From assembly GCA_964019335.1 (NCBI GenBank), contig OZ025719.1:186001-250000 (forward strand): a DNA stretch of 64,000 nucleotides, read 5' to 3'. Origin of the DNA: Diplonema japonicum. Taxonomy: Eukaryota > Euglenozoa > Diplonemea > Diplonemida > Diplonemidae. Below, piece after piece: positions 49,884 through 59,524 of the stretch. The notes under the pieces are model-generated. The model was not told where the DNA came from, made no database searches, and worked only from the letters and a program-made list of their open reading frames with translations. The position numbers and the translations under genes were made by a program. The stretch's first letter is position 1. Each line of letters begins with the position of its first letter.

Positions 49884-52800
49884 ATGTGGAAATGGAAGAC
49901 GCTGCTCGAAGACGGACGACGGGATCCGTTGATGGATCTTTTCAGCACGCTGTGCTTGTTCCCGAGCGACGTTCCGATCCCTTTGCACACCGTGATGAGG
50001 TACTGGTTTGAACTGTGCACGGTAACGCCAGTATGCGTGAAAAGGAGCCTGATGCTGATGTGCGAAAAAGAGCTTGTGAACGTGAACATGCCGCTGCAGT
50101 GGGAAGGCTCAACGAACAACGCTGTCGTCGAGCAAAGAAAAGTAGTGCAAGGCCCATTCCCAACCAGCGTTCGAGGCGACAGACTACGGGAAAGGCAACG
50201 AAACCTCCTCGCATTGACAAAATCGAAACTTGCATCTCTCCTTTCCGAACAGAAGATTTATGAGCGAAACGCCGACGAGCAGCTTAAGAAGGATGACAAC
50301 AAGCCCCTCGATGCAGAAGAAATCCAGCCAACCTTCTCCATCAAAACCGGTCTAAAGGATATGGAAGCGTTATCACTGCATAAATTAAAATCTAAAAAAG
50401 TATCTCGCAACTCCAGCATCGCATCAACCGCAACAGGCAGCACCGTGCACGGGAGGTCGGACCTGCGCAACCTGTTAACAGGTTACCCGGAAGAAGCGAG
50501 CGATGCCTCATTCACAATTACTCTTTCGAAGTCGCAGCATGCGAAAGCTTTTTCCTTGCTTCGAAGTGACGCAGGGCTGACACATTCTGGACGGCAACGG
50601 GGGCTGTTCGCTGAAAAAGAAAAGGAAAGGGACGACTCGACCGTTATCGACGAACACGGTATCATAGGTATCAAAGCGGAGATGGAGTTGCAGGACGTTC
50701 TAAACATACCATTGGAGCCCCCACCTCTCCCAGACCCAAGTTTTAAAAACAGCACTCTGGAAGATCTCAAAAAACAGGCCGAGCGTGAAACCACGCCACT
50801 TGTCCCCGAAACGTTGCTCGACAAGGACGCATCCATCACTGCGATAGTGTTGTGGAACCAAACAGGGAACTCGTACTCCGCACCACCCATAAAAAAGCAA
50901 GCCGCGCTGCAACGTTTAAACGGTGTTCTCATTGAAGCATGGCGCGGTGTTATCGACAAAGGGCAGTCCATAGCTTGGCATACTGGGCCCGATGACGGGT
51001 GGTACTACAAACACCTTACACACCATTTCAAGGAAGCTGGCTTGCCTGATATACACGCGCCTGAGTTTTACATTGCCAAAGCTATTGTTGAGAGGGAGCT
51101 GTCCCATGAGGATCTCGGGATACAGGTGGTTATCTTTCCCTACCCTTCCACGCCGACTGCAGCATTACAAACCGAGCACACGTCGGGGAGGTTGTTGAAA
51201 GGAACGTCTTACTTCGGCAGCGCTCCGAGGAGGAGCATACACAAACCCACGCAGGCCGTGTTCACATCGATGATTGTCAGCGACGCTCTACAGCAAATCT
51301 CAAACCTGCCGATATGCGCGATGCTTGAGACGGCATGTTTCGAACCGATGGTTGTGGTTCTGGCGTTGCTGGCACCGACAGCGAAGGTGCGATCTGCCTA
51401 CCGCAGTATTGTCATGCAGTGCAGGTCGAGCTCCTTCATCCACTTGCTCATCGCACAGCTGGTGCACGCCTTGGCTACGAGCAACTCCAAGAAGTGGTAT
51501 GCCACAACGTGGCTCTCGCCTGTTATTGAGAAATATGGTGGGGACCTCGACTTTGAGAGCGTTGCGTCATTGATCCCAACTGCTTGCCACGAGCATCTCC
51601 GACACGTGTCGCCCGAGCTCCTCAGAGGCCTTGTCCACTTCGCGGAGGTGCATCCGGCACTGTCGGTTCGTAGCTTGTGCACAGACCTCTTGCAAACATG
51701 TGTCTGTCGTGAACTTGCTATGTTGCTTCTTCAGAATCTTCGCGAAGCTGCATCCAGGGACGACGCGGTGATACGAGACATCTGGACAGACGGCATGCTC
51801 ACCATCGACGAGAAGCAGAACGGCATGGTTTCAGGCGAGGTTGGGTCTCGCGCTCTCGCTACGTTTGCTTGCTTCCCGTCTCTTCCGAATCAAACTGAGC
51901 GCTACTTTGAACTCAAAAAGAATATCGCCGTATTAAAGGCTGTTTCCGAAGGCTCCTGGCAACCGCAACTCGCTAACGACGACCCTTGGTTTATCCCGAG
52001 CGCAATGAATCTGACCAAGCGCCAACCGGGTATGGAGGCGATGGACCTCAAAGACAGCATGAAGAGCTTAGCTGTGGAAACAGCGAGAGAAGCTATCGCG
52101 AAACACGCCTCAAATGACATGTGGAAGATCCAAGTTTTACACGGCGTGCAGCAGATAGCAATGAAGTCGGGGGGTAGAGCCGCTAGGGTAGTGTCTCTCT
52201 GCTTGCTTCGTCTGTGGGGCAGAGATGCCGCCGACTCGTCGGAGGAGGCAGCGGACCTAGTGCACATTGTGCGTGATTGCTTGGACCCTTGCGACTACGA
52301 AGGCATCACGGCATGCGTCAGGGCACTGCCGCAGTCCGCAATGACCGACAGGGGTACCGTAGCGACATTGTTGCTGATGGCACTTCGGCATGAGTCAGAG
52401 TCAGTACGGTCCGAGGCCGCAACTAGGTGCCTCGCAGTCCCGAAGAGGCATTGGAAATGGATGGCTGTCCAGCTGGGTGCAGCGATTGAGAAGTACAAAC
52501 AAGCCCCGTTCACAGTAGATGCCGTGCTTAGTTCGTGCCCTTCACTTACGGATAGGCCGCGTAACTTGTTGAACCTTGCGCTGGTAGAAGCAAAGGCAGG
52601 CAACCCTGCTGCTAGGAATTTACTGAAGAGGTCGCCTAGCTTCGAGGCGACGTCAGAGATGGCTGAGAGCATCGACAAGGAGTGGGTTATCGAATGCCTA
52701 CCTGCTCTCAATGAGGGGTGCAGCAGGAAGCTAGTCTCAGCGGTAGCATCTGTAGAGTCGCTACGGCACAAGGCTGTGAGGGAATCATGTAGAAAAGGTG

Positions 52801-54689
52801 ACCGCCGTGTGGCAATAGAGCTCACAGAGCTGCTCAAAGACGCGACCTCGCAAGAGGATATCCAGTTCATTGTGAACTCTCTTCCAGAGTTTGCTGTGAT
52901 GCCCGAGTCAGCGATATCTTCGCTTTTTGAAATGGCGGTGTCGAGCCACCCAGCAGCTGAGAAGCTGCAGGAACTGCTTTCATCTGGTGCAGTGTCGGGC
53001 TCAGAGGCAGACGAGAAGACGAACACAGACAAGCTCGCCGACGACAACGCGCGGGGACCTGTTGTGAACAAGCTTGTGGCGGAGTACCTTACTACTGTGG
53101 TGACGAATGATATTGGAACCTCCATCACCCTTATAGGTGTCTTGGAGTGTGCACCGTCTTCATTTCTGCTGACATACAGCACACACAACAGTTTACAGGA
53201 CCTTCTGCACAGTACTTGGAAGCACCCGTCTATAGGGTGTAGGAGGGCTGCGAAAAAGTTCTTCTTACGTTGTTCCGGAGGAGCTGTTCTTCTCGGAACG
53301 CACTTGTCGAAATATCTTGCGGCGTTCGCAAAGGGAAAGAGCGCAGGGTTGCGGTTCCCCATAAGGTCAGGAACCTCGTTCAAGTCTGACTGGCGGTGTG
53401 AATCGCCCGAGGACATCGAGGAGCCCACCATCACCAACGAAGAGTTCATCCGCGTGACGGAGGCTCTGCCGACCGACCTTAACAATGCAGATCCGCAAGT
53501 TATTGACGTGCTTGTGGAGTACAGCCTGAAGCACCCCAATCCTGCCATGAGCGATGCTTGCAAGAAGGTGATGCTAAACGCCACCGTATCGACGGGGATC
53601 TTGGACAAGATACATACCTTCCTTGTAATCGACAACCTTAAGCTGCAGGCTCTTCAGCTTCTTCCCAGGTCGTTGGCACAAGCCCCTGCGAGCCTGCTGC
53701 ACAACATCCTCGAGATCGCGGCGACACACCATGACGTGAACACAAGGTACCTGGCCCAGGACGTGCTGCGGGGGAACCAGAACAACACTGTTCTCCTGCC
53801 CACTTTGCTTGCAGAGGCTCTGTCCGATGTGGCCTCGCAACCGTGTGACTACGTGACAGGAGTGGTGTCGTGCTTGAACGGCGAGACGCTGCCTGAGGAA
53901 CTGTTGGCACCGCTTTGCAGGTTGTTGTTGCACCCCGACGGCTCCATCACAGACGCCACCTACACGGAGCTTGCAAAGGTGAAATCGACGCCTTCCTCCG
54001 TCCTCCCGTTCCTCATGGAATGTGTGGTCAAGGTCTTAGAACCACGGCTCACAGGTCTTCCTAAAAACCTCCGCATCGCTGTAGAGCGGGGCTTGACACT
54101 GATGCTGCTGTGGGGGGCGAGCAACTGGTTCTGCGAAGACGATGTGGATAGAACACTGCGTGTGGCCATCACAATGAAAGAGGCGGCAGCAGGGAAGCTG
54201 GCGTTGTCTTTGTTACGCAAGTCACCACCGAGGTTCGGGGGGCTGTGCCTGACGAAACTCATGAAGCAGTACGGGTACCAAAACGCGGGAGCCATCGCGC
54301 TGGGGCTCCCGATACTGCCCGCGATTACAGAGGAACAGTGCTCCACGTTGAGCACGTGGGAGTACGAGAAGCTGGTGAAGGGCATTGTGCCCAAGGTCCT
54401 GGACGAACATGCTGCGTGGGCTGTCGAACTTGCCTATCGGTCACCTATACTCTGGCCTGCTATGATTGCACGCATCCGAGCTGTACAAAGCGGCTTATCA
54501 TCAATCGCGACCGTCCGGAAATCAGCGCTGCACCATGCGAGGAATGCCATGGCAGCCCTGCCTAGCTTGAAATCGGTTCCCGGAGACCTTGTGGATTTTA
54601 TATGTAGCACCGCCGACGGGGCAGGCCCTGCTGACATAGTGGACGCGCTCAGAGGACCTTCTCGAAGGCTTGTCCTGTCGGAGGGGTGA
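49884..54689 (+). CDS. 1601-residue alpha-solenoid protein with STAND/APAF-1-like helical segment
   Basis: This very long, intronless protein resembles, at its start, the winged helix that follows NB-ARC in APAF-1-type ATPases: LFSTLCLFPSDVPIPLHTVM, then RYWFEL, then VKRSLMLMCEKELVNV. After a ~280-residue linker a segment around 355-385 (LIEAWRGVI, DDGWYYKHLTHHFKEAG) matches the 'DDGY..HL..HL..AG' helical repeat downstream of NB-ARC. The remaining ~1200 residues look like HEAT/ARM-type helical pairs. No P-loop or Walker B is present, so it cannot be a STAND ATPase unless an upstream exon is missing. I took ATG 49884; the frame extends nine codons upstream but without an ATG. Function is unknown. 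Confidence 0.6.
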   Translation: MWKWKTLLEDGRRDPLMDLFSTLCLFPSDVPIPLHTVMRYWFELCTVTPVCVKRSLMLMCEKELVNVNMPLQWEGSTNNAVVEQRKVVQGPFPTSVRGDRLRERQRNLLALTKSKLASLLSEQKIYERNADEQLKKDDNKPLDAEEIQPTFSIKTGLKDMEALSLHKLKSKKVSRNSSIASTATGSTVHGRSDLRNLLTGYPEEASDASFTITLSKSQHAKAFSLLRSDAGLTHSGRQRGLFAEKEKERDDSTVIDEHGIIGIKAEMELQDVLNIPLEPPPLPDPSFKNSTLEDLKKQAERETTPLVPETLLDKDASITAIVLWNQTGNSYSAPPIKKQAALQRLNGVLIEAWRGVIDKGQSIAWHTGPDDGWYYKHLTHHFKEAGLPDIHAPEFYIAKAIVERELSHEDLGIQVVIFPYPSTPTAALQTEHTSGRLLKGTSYFGSAPRRSIHKPTQAVFTSMIVSDALQQISNLPICAMLETACFEPMVVVLALLAPTAKVRSAYRSIVMQCRSSSFIHLLIAQLVHALATSNSKKWYATTWLSPVIEKYGGDLDFESVASLIPTACHEHLRHVSPELLRGLVHFAEVHPALSVRSLCTDLLQTCVCRELAMLLLQNLREAASRDDAVIRDIWTDGMLTIDEKQNGMVSGEVGSRALATFACFPSLPNQTERYFELKKNIAVLKAVSEGSWQPQLANDDPWFIPSAMNLTKRQPGMEAMDLKDSMKSLAVETAREAIAKHASNDMWKIQVLHGVQQIAMKSGGRAARVVSLCLLRLWGRDAADSSEEAADLVHIVRDCLDPCDYEGITACVRALPQSAMTDRGTVATLLLMALRHESESVRSEAATRCLAVPKRHWKWMAVQLGAAIEKYKQAPFTVDAVLSSCPSLTDRPRNLLNLALVEAKAGNPAARNLLKRSPSFEATSEMAESIDKEWVIECLPALNEGCSRKLVSAVASVESLRHKAVRESCRKGDRRVAIELTELLKDATSQEDIQFIVNSLPEFAVMPESAISSLFEMAVSSHPAAEKLQELLSSGAVSGSEADEKTNTDKLADDNARGPVVNKLVAEYLTTVVTNDIGTSITLIGVLECAPSSFLLTYSTHNSLQDLLHSTWKHPSIGCRRAAKKFFLRCSGGAVLLGTHLSKYLAAFAKGKSAGLRFPIRSGTSFKSDWRCESPEDIEEPTITNEEFIRVTEALPTDLNNADPQVIDVLVEYSLKHPNPAMSDACKKVMLNATVSTGILDKIHTFLVIDNLKLQALQLLPRSLAQAPASLLHNILEIAATHHDVNTRYLAQDVLRGNQNNTVLLPTLLAEALSDVASQPCDYVTGVVSCLNGETLPEELLAPLCRLLLHPDGSITDATYTELAKVKSTPSSVLPFLMECVVKVLEPRLTGLPKNLRIAVERGLTLMLLWGASNWFCEDDVDRTLRVAITMKEAAAGKLALSLLRKSPPRFGGLCLTKLMKQYGYQNAGAIALGLPILPAITEEQCSTLSTWEYEKLVKGIVPKVLDEHAAWAVELAYRSPILWPAMIARIRAVQSGLSSIATVRKSALHHARNAMAALPSLKSVPGDLVDFICSTADGAGPADIVDALRGPSRRLVLSEG

Positions 54690-54768
54690 TCCTTGCGGAG
54701 ATTCATTTACACTTCGTTTTTATTTCTTTTTTTTTTTCTTCCTCTCTTTTCCTTATATTATGTTTCGC

Positions 54769-54770
54769 AG
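54769..54770 (+). promoter_or_regulatory. Predicted trans-splice acceptor
   Basis: T/C-rich DNA (54716-54755) followed by TGTTTCGCAG ending at 54770; the ATG lies at 54783. Confidence 0.6.
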
Positions 54771-54782
54771 GGTTTCAGGAAA

Positions 54783-55147
54783 ATGACAGGTAGTAACGTG
54801 CAACAGCTCCCTTCGGCGAGCTCGGAGGTGGTTCATGAGGAGCCTGCTGTCGAATCAGAGGCACCAAAGTTAGTTCTTCGGTTGGATGCCAACAAGAAAG
54901 ACCACGGAAACAGAGTGAAGTGGGACGCGAGCGTCAAAGACAGCAGGCCGAGAATGAAAACTTCAAAGAAATGTTGTGTGTTCCATAAGAGACGGGAGTT
55001 CGGGGAGTCAGATTCTGGTATGGGACATTCTAAAAAAAGAAATAACACATTTCAGAATCATGCTCTAGTGACGATGAGGCCACTAAACGTGATCGGCCGA
55101 CCCGGTGCTCTCGGAAGGAGTGCATATGCAACACTACATATAATTAG
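54783..55147 (+). CDS. Protein phosphatase 1 inhibitor-3 (PPP1R11/Ypi1) homologue (2 exons)
   Basis: Exons 54783-55017 and 55056-55147, with a 38-nt GT-AG intron in phase 1, encode 108 residues. The signature of inhibitor-3 is clear: LVLRLDANKKDHGNRVKWD, then MKTSKKCCVFHKRREFGESD, continuing across the junction into ESCSSDDEA. PPP1R11 and Ypi1 have the same order, with VKW as the PP1-binding RVxF-like motif and a CC.(Y/F)..R.FGES block. They inhibit or chaperone PP1, mostly in the nucleus. Size fits the family (about 100-150). Without splicing the frame runs into meaningless C- and T-run codons, so the intron is well supported. It follows the large solenoid gene by 93 bp. Confidence 0.85.
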
Positions 55148-55621
55148 ATGGATCCTTCTTCTCCCCCCCCCCCCCCCCCTTATTTCTTCTTCTTTCTTTT
55201 TTAGAGAAAACCATAGTGTACTTGCGCAATAGTACTCTTCCGGGGAAAAAAAAGATTTCCAGTCCGCTGAAGCGCTCGGGGAACCTTTCCTTCACATGGC
55301 ACCAAAGTGGGGTGGGGGGGAGGGGGTGGAAACCCATGCTTTGGGCTCTGCGATGGGCCCAGTGGGGAATTAGTTTACCCGTGTATACTATGGGGGAAGG
55401 AAGAAAAAAAAAAGAAGAAGGGGGAAAGAAAGGGGGGGGGGGAGGGAAAACATTTACTTTTATTATTATTATTTTTTTTACCTTCACTTTTTTTTTCTTG
55501 CCCGTCCCATATTTTTTTCTCTTCCCCCCCCTTTAAAATACTACGAAAAAAATAACAAAAAAAAAAAAACCATTTTTTTTCAAAAGAAGGCGTTTCTTCC
55601 GGGAAGGAAAGGGGGAAAAAA
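55148..55621. other. Homopolymer-rich spacer
   Basis: C, G, T and A runs; no gene. It ends in a GGGGG then A-run leader directly before the next ATG. Confidence 0.6.
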
Positions 55622-56653
55622 ATGTTGAAAAGGAAACACGAGGAGACGGATGCGAACGGCCTGCTGGTAATGGGAAACAAAGGGAAGGTAAACCACAACG
55701 AAGATTTGTGCAAGATCTTGGAGGAGATGGGGAGGATCGAGAAGAACAAGGGGTTGATACACAAATGGAAGGCGTACAGAGTCGCGACAGATAGTTTGAA
55801 AGGACTGGACCACAGGATCGCAAGCGGGGCTGAAGCGACGAAACTAGCAGGAGTCGGAGCAAGAATCGCCGCAAGAATCGACGAGATACTACAAACGGGG
55901 CAGCTGAACCAGTTAAACGACTACAACGAAGACCCCATTGTAAAAGCAACAAACTTGTTCACAGCCATAACAGGCGTGGGACCCAAAGGCGCCCATGTAT
56001 TTGTGGAAAAGGGATACAGAACTCTGGAAGACATTGTAAATTCGAACGAACCCCTAACAGGGCACCAAAAAATCGGTTTGAAGCACTACGATGACTTCTT
56101 GAAGAAAATCCCCTACAGTGAGGTCAAGCGGCTCATGACGGAAGCTGAAAATGGATGCAAACAAATCGATTCAAAACTTATCTTAACAGCATGCGGTAGC
56201 CACAGACGGGGGAAAAAAATGTCAGGGGACATAGATTGTCTCATGACGCACCCTTTAACAGGATTGGATTCCGGCGAGACTTACACATATCTGCGCAAGG
56301 TCTCTAAAAAACTGCGTGAAGTCGGGTTTATTATCGACACTATTAGCGAAGGCAGCACCAAGGTCATGGCAGTCTGTCAGCTCCCCTCCCTCCCCGCTAG
56401 ACGGATCGACATAAGGTGGGTTCCTTATGACAGCTATCCTACTGCTTTGCTTTACTTTACTGGGAGCAATGTTTTCAACACGACGATGCGGGCTACCGCG
56501 TTGAAAAAAGGGTACACTCTGAACGAATACGGATTGTACAAATGCGTGGCTAGAACGAACCTGAAGGAAGAGCGGGTCCACACGGAGACAGAAAAAGATG
56601 TTTTTGCCGCTCTGGGTATCAAGTATTGCCCTCCCGAGGAACGTGACGTTTAA
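55622..56653 (+). CDS. DNA polymerase beta (family X)
   Basis: This is a 343-residue family X polymerase of nearly the same length as vertebrate pol beta (335). The 8-kDa region has the lyase lysine in GAEATKLAGVG (Lys74, equivalent to Lys72 of pol beta). Helix-hairpin-helix motifs lie at about 76-90 and 116-130 (ITGVGPKGAHVFVEKG). The palm has CGSHRRGKKMSGDIDCL with Asp203 and Asp205, and RRIDIR with Asp263, the three catalytic aspartates. The nucleotide-selecting YFTGSNVFNTTMR follows. All catalytic parts are present, so it should act in base-excision repair; kinetoplastid relatives are mitochondrial, but no targeting peptide is obvious here. Confidence 0.9.
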   Translation: MLKRKHEETDANGLLVMGNKGKVNHNEDLCKILEEMGRIEKNKGLIHKWKAYRVATDSLKGLDHRIASGAEATKLAGVGARIAARIDEILQTGQLNQLNDYNEDPIVKATNLFTAITGVGPKGAHVFVEKGYRTLEDIVNSNEPLTGHQKIGLKHYDDFLKKIPYSEVKRLMTEAENGCKQIDSKLILTACGSHRRGKKMSGDIDCLMTHPLTGLDSGETYTYLRKVSKKLREVGFIIDTISEGSTKVMAVCQLPSLPARRIDIRWVPYDSYPTALLYFTGSNVFNTTMRATALKKGYTLNEYGLYKCVARTNLKEERVHTETEKDVFAALGIKYCPPEERDV

Positions 56654-56746
56654 AAAAAATTTTTTTTTTGTTGTTGTTATTGTTGTTTACATCTATAAAA
56701 AAAAGAAAATTTAAAAAAAAAAAAAGAAGGGGGGAAGAAAAAAAAA

Positions 56747-57295
56747 ATGGTAGGCACTATTGAAGAACTTGATGACGCAGCACCTGATACGGAGTACGGG
56801 AAGAAAATAGTCTCGAACAACGGAGGCGAAAAAGAGTCTGGAGCGAAAAAGCAGTACAGGGGGATGTTCGAGGCGCACTTCATCGATTTTGTTATGTATG
56901 TGGTGGCCTTCTGTGCGGGTGCAGGGTGTCTCTACCTGGGGCTCTACTCCCCCAACGCCAGTGTATACAGAATGATGAAAATGAAGGTCCCGCAAGTTCC
57001 TCTTACACACGAAAAAATGGTTTGTTCCAGACTCAAAAAAAAAAAATCTTTTTTTTCGCAGCTCAAATTTGGTGCCTGGTGGGCCTTCTCTGCTGGCCTT
57101 GTGGGGTTCGGTGCTCTCGCCATGTTCATTAGTTTTATCGGGTTTTTGATTGCCTCGGTTTGTTTGGGAAGAAAAAGAAAAATGGAACAAACAAAAAAAA
57201 AAAAAAAAAAAAAACACACACAGCTGCGCTCTTTCAACAACCTGTTCCGTTCTGCTGCGGTTTGGCTGGCTAGCAAGAAGGAAAAAGTCGAGTAG
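56747..57295 (+). CDS. Small membrane protein, probably with two in-frame introns
   Basis: The uninterrupted frame is 182 residues, but two stretches look like retained GT-AG introns whose lengths are multiples of three: 57020-57061 (42 nt, ending TTTTTTTTCGCAG) and 57158-57223 (66 nt, with a long A run). Removing both gives 146 residues. Hydrophobic segments are FIDFVMYVVAFCAGAGCLYL and FSAGLVGFGALAMFISFIGF, so two to three membrane spans with a Lys-rich C-terminus (LASKKEKVE). I do not recognise the family. The start follows a G-run and A-run leader. Confidence 0.55.
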   Translation: MVGTIEELDDAAPDTEYGKKIVSNNGGEKESGAKKQYRGMFEAHFIDFVMYVVAFCAGAGCLYLGLYSPNASVYRMMKMKVPQVPLTHEKMVCSRLKKKKSFFSQLKFGAWWAFSAGLVGFGALAMFISFIGFLIASVCLGRKRKMEQTKKKKKKKHTQLRSFNNLFRSAAVWLASKKEKVE

Positions 57296-57511
57296 TGGGA
57301 GCAGGGGAAAAAAAAAAAAGGGGGAAATATTTGACTTCAGAATCAGATTTTTCAAACCTCCGACCGAAGGGAATTAAAAAAAAGAAAACTAGTACAATAC
57401 GTACTCCCCCTTTTTTTTTTTTTTTTGTCTTTCCACAAACGAAGTTTAACATTTTCCTTGTAGTTAGCATGCATACACAACACCGACAGATTATTGAGGA
57501 AAAGAAAAACT

Positions 57512-59524
57512 ATGTTACTGCTTAGCCTACTGGCCATATGTACGGGGTCGACCTCCCCTGACTCGTCCTCTGTGTCCGTGAGAGCTGCAGTGAAGTCTGC
57601 ATCCGTGTTGGAGTCTCCCATCCCTCCAAGCTCTTGGTCGCCTGACTCTAGGGCACCCGTCTCAACAGTACCTGCCTCGATCCCTCCGAGCTCTTGGTCG
57701 CCTGTCTCCGTCACACCCTCATCATCGGTTCCCGTCTCGGTCCCTCCCAGCTCTTGGTCACCTAGCTCCGGGGCGCCTGTTTCGACCCCACCGAGCTCTT
57801 GGTCACCTGTCTCTGGGTCACCGGTTCCTGTCTCGGTCCCACCATCATCCGGGGCACCTGCTTCAACACCACCGAGCTCTTGGTCACCTGTCTCTGGCAC
57901 ACCTTCGTCACCGGTTCCTGTCTCGGTCCCACCAACATCCGGGTCACCTGTCTCTGGGGCACCTGCTTCAACACCACCGAGCTCTTGGTCACCAAACTCT
58001 GGGACACCCTCATCTTCAGTTCCTGTTTCTGTCCCACCAACATCCGGGTCACCTATCTCTGGGGCACCGTCATCAGTTCCTGTCTCGGTCCCTCTCAGCT
58101 CTTGGTCACCTGTTTCTGGGGCACCTGCTTCAACACCGCCGAGCTCTTGGTCACCGAACTCTGGGACACCCTCATCTTCAGTTCCCGTCTCGGTCCCGCC
58201 AACATCCGGGTCACCTATCTCTGGGGCACCCATCCCTCCCAGCTCTTGGTCACCGAACTCTGGGACACCTTCTACATCAGTTCCTGTTTCGGTCCCACCA
58301 ACATCCGGGTCACCTGTTTCTGGGGCACCTGCTTCAACACCACCGAGCTCTTGGTCACCAAACTCTGGGACACCCTCATCTTTAGTTCCTGTCTCTGTCC
58401 CACCAACATCCGGGTCACCTGTCTCTGGGGCACCGTCATCAGTTCCCGTCTCGGTCCCTCCCAGCTCTTGGTCACCTAACTCCGGGGCACCTGTTTCGAC
58501 TCCACCGAGCTCTTGGTCACCTGCCTCTGGGTCACCTTCGTCACCGGTTCCTGTCTCGGTCCCACCAACATCCGGGTCGCCTGTCTCTGGGGCACCTGCT
58601 TCAACACCACCGAGCTCTTGGTCACCGAACTCTGGGACACCCTCATCTTCAGTTCCCGTCTCGGTCCCGCCAACATCCGGGTCACCTATCTCTGGGGCAC
58701 CCATCCCTCCCAGCTCTTGGTCACCGAACTCTGGGACACCTTCTACATCAGTTCCTGTTTCGGTCCCACCAACATCCGGGTCACCTGTCTCTGGAGCACC
58801 TTCATCAACACCACCGAGCTCATGGTCACCTGTCTCCGGGTCACCAACATCCTGGTCACCTGCTTCGACCCCTCCGTCGTGGTCACCTGACTCCGGCACA
58901 CCCTCATCATCAGTTCCTGTCTCTGTTGTTCCCATGCCTACCTCTGGACCTGCAAGCTCAGTGCCGAGCCCTTCGAACGGGCCTGTGTCTGGGATGCCTG
59001 TGACTTCTGGGGTCCCTCCCAGCTCTTGGTCGCCAAACTCTGGGGCACCATCTCCAGTTCCTGTCTCGGTCCCACCTACATCCGGGTCGCCTGTCTCTGG
59101 GGCACCGTCATCAGCACCCGCCTCGATCCCTCCTAGCTCTTGGTCACCGGATTCCAGAGCACCCACTTCGACATCGGTCCCTCCGATCTCTGAGTCGCCC
59201 GCTTCGGGTGTCACAGGGTCGCCTGCACCGCTCACTGCAGGCCCAGGGACTGGAACGCCGAGAACGGTGTCGCCACCAGTGACCTTCGCTCCTGGGACAC
59301 CTACTCCCTCCTCTCCTCTGGCAGGGCCGCAAAAGCAGAGGGGAAGCGAGTCCTCGATGGACGGCGGGAAGATTGCTGTTGTGACTGCGTCTGTGGCAGG
59401 GCTGCTCGTTGTTGGTGCAGTCGCCTTCACCGTCTACCGCAGGACACGAGCCTTGCAGTACTACGCAGCCATCAACCTGGAACCAGGGACCCCCTACGAT
59501 GAGATGGAGCGGGCACTGGAGTGA
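57512..59524 (+). CDS. Mucin-like type I membrane protein with Ser/Pro/Thr repeats
   Basis: This is a 670-residue protein with a signal peptide (LLLSLLAICTGSTS) and then about 560 residues of imperfect Pro/Ser/Thr/Val repeats built on PPSSWSPxSG, PVSVPPTSGSPVSGAP and close variants, probably a rod-like O-glycosylated ectodomain. Near the C-terminus GGKIAVVTASVAGLLVVGAV is one membrane span, followed by YRRTRALQYY and an acidic tail. The layout suits a cell-surface mucin or coat protein. The repeats contain a conserved Trp. A segment PSPSNGPVSGMP also occurs in the mucin-like gene at 62409. The reverse strand is open by coincidence of the repeat phase. Confidence 0.75.
   Translation: MLLLSLLAICTGSTSPDSSSVSVRAAVKSASVLESPIPPSSWSPDSRAPVSTVPASIPPSSWSPVSVTPSSSVPVSVPPSSWSPSSGAPVSTPPSSWSPVSGSPVPVSVPPSSGAPASTPPSSWSPVSGTPSSPVPVSVPPTSGSPVSGAPASTPPSSWSPNSGTPSSSVPVSVPPTSGSPISGAPSSVPVSVPLSSWSPVSGAPASTPPSSWSPNSGTPSSSVPVSVPPTSGSPISGAPIPPSSWSPNSGTPSTSVPVSVPPTSGSPVSGAPASTPPSSWSPNSGTPSSLVPVSVPPTSGSPVSGAPSSVPVSVPPSSWSPNSGAPVSTPPSSWSPASGSPSSPVPVSVPPTSGSPVSGAPASTPPSSWSPNSGTPSSSVPVSVPPTSGSPISGAPIPPSSWSPNSGTPSTSVPVSVPPTSGSPVSGAPSSTPPSSWSPVSGSPTSWSPASTPPSWSPDSGTPSSSVPVSVVPMPTSGPASSVPSPSNGPVSGMPVTSGVPPSSWSPNSGAPSPVPVSVPPTSGSPVSGAPSSAPASIPPSSWSPDSRAPTSTSVPPISESPASGVTGSPAPLTAGPGTGTPRTVSPPVTFAPGTPTPSSPLAGPQKQRGSESSMDGGKIAVVTASVAGLLVVGAVAFTVYRRTRALQYYAAINLEPGTPYDEMERALE
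57600..59160 (+). repeat. Coding minisatellite of the mucin-like gene
   Basis: Units of mixed length, all multiples of three, combine AGCTCTTGGTCACC, TCCGGGTCACCT and GTTCCTGTCTCGGTCCC modules in varying order, with higher-order duplication (58137-58289 closely resembles 58609-58761). Confidence 0.85.

Noticed and set aside
57494..57511. Start of the mucin-like gene six codons upstream at TTG
   Set aside because: There is no ATG there; the signal peptide begins cleanly at ATG 57512.
57352..59430. 692-codon minus-strand open frame (Gly/Glu/Thr repeats)
   Set aside because: It lies opposite the mucin-like gene. Repeat units in multiples of three keep both strands open; only the plus frame has a signal peptide and a membrane anchor.
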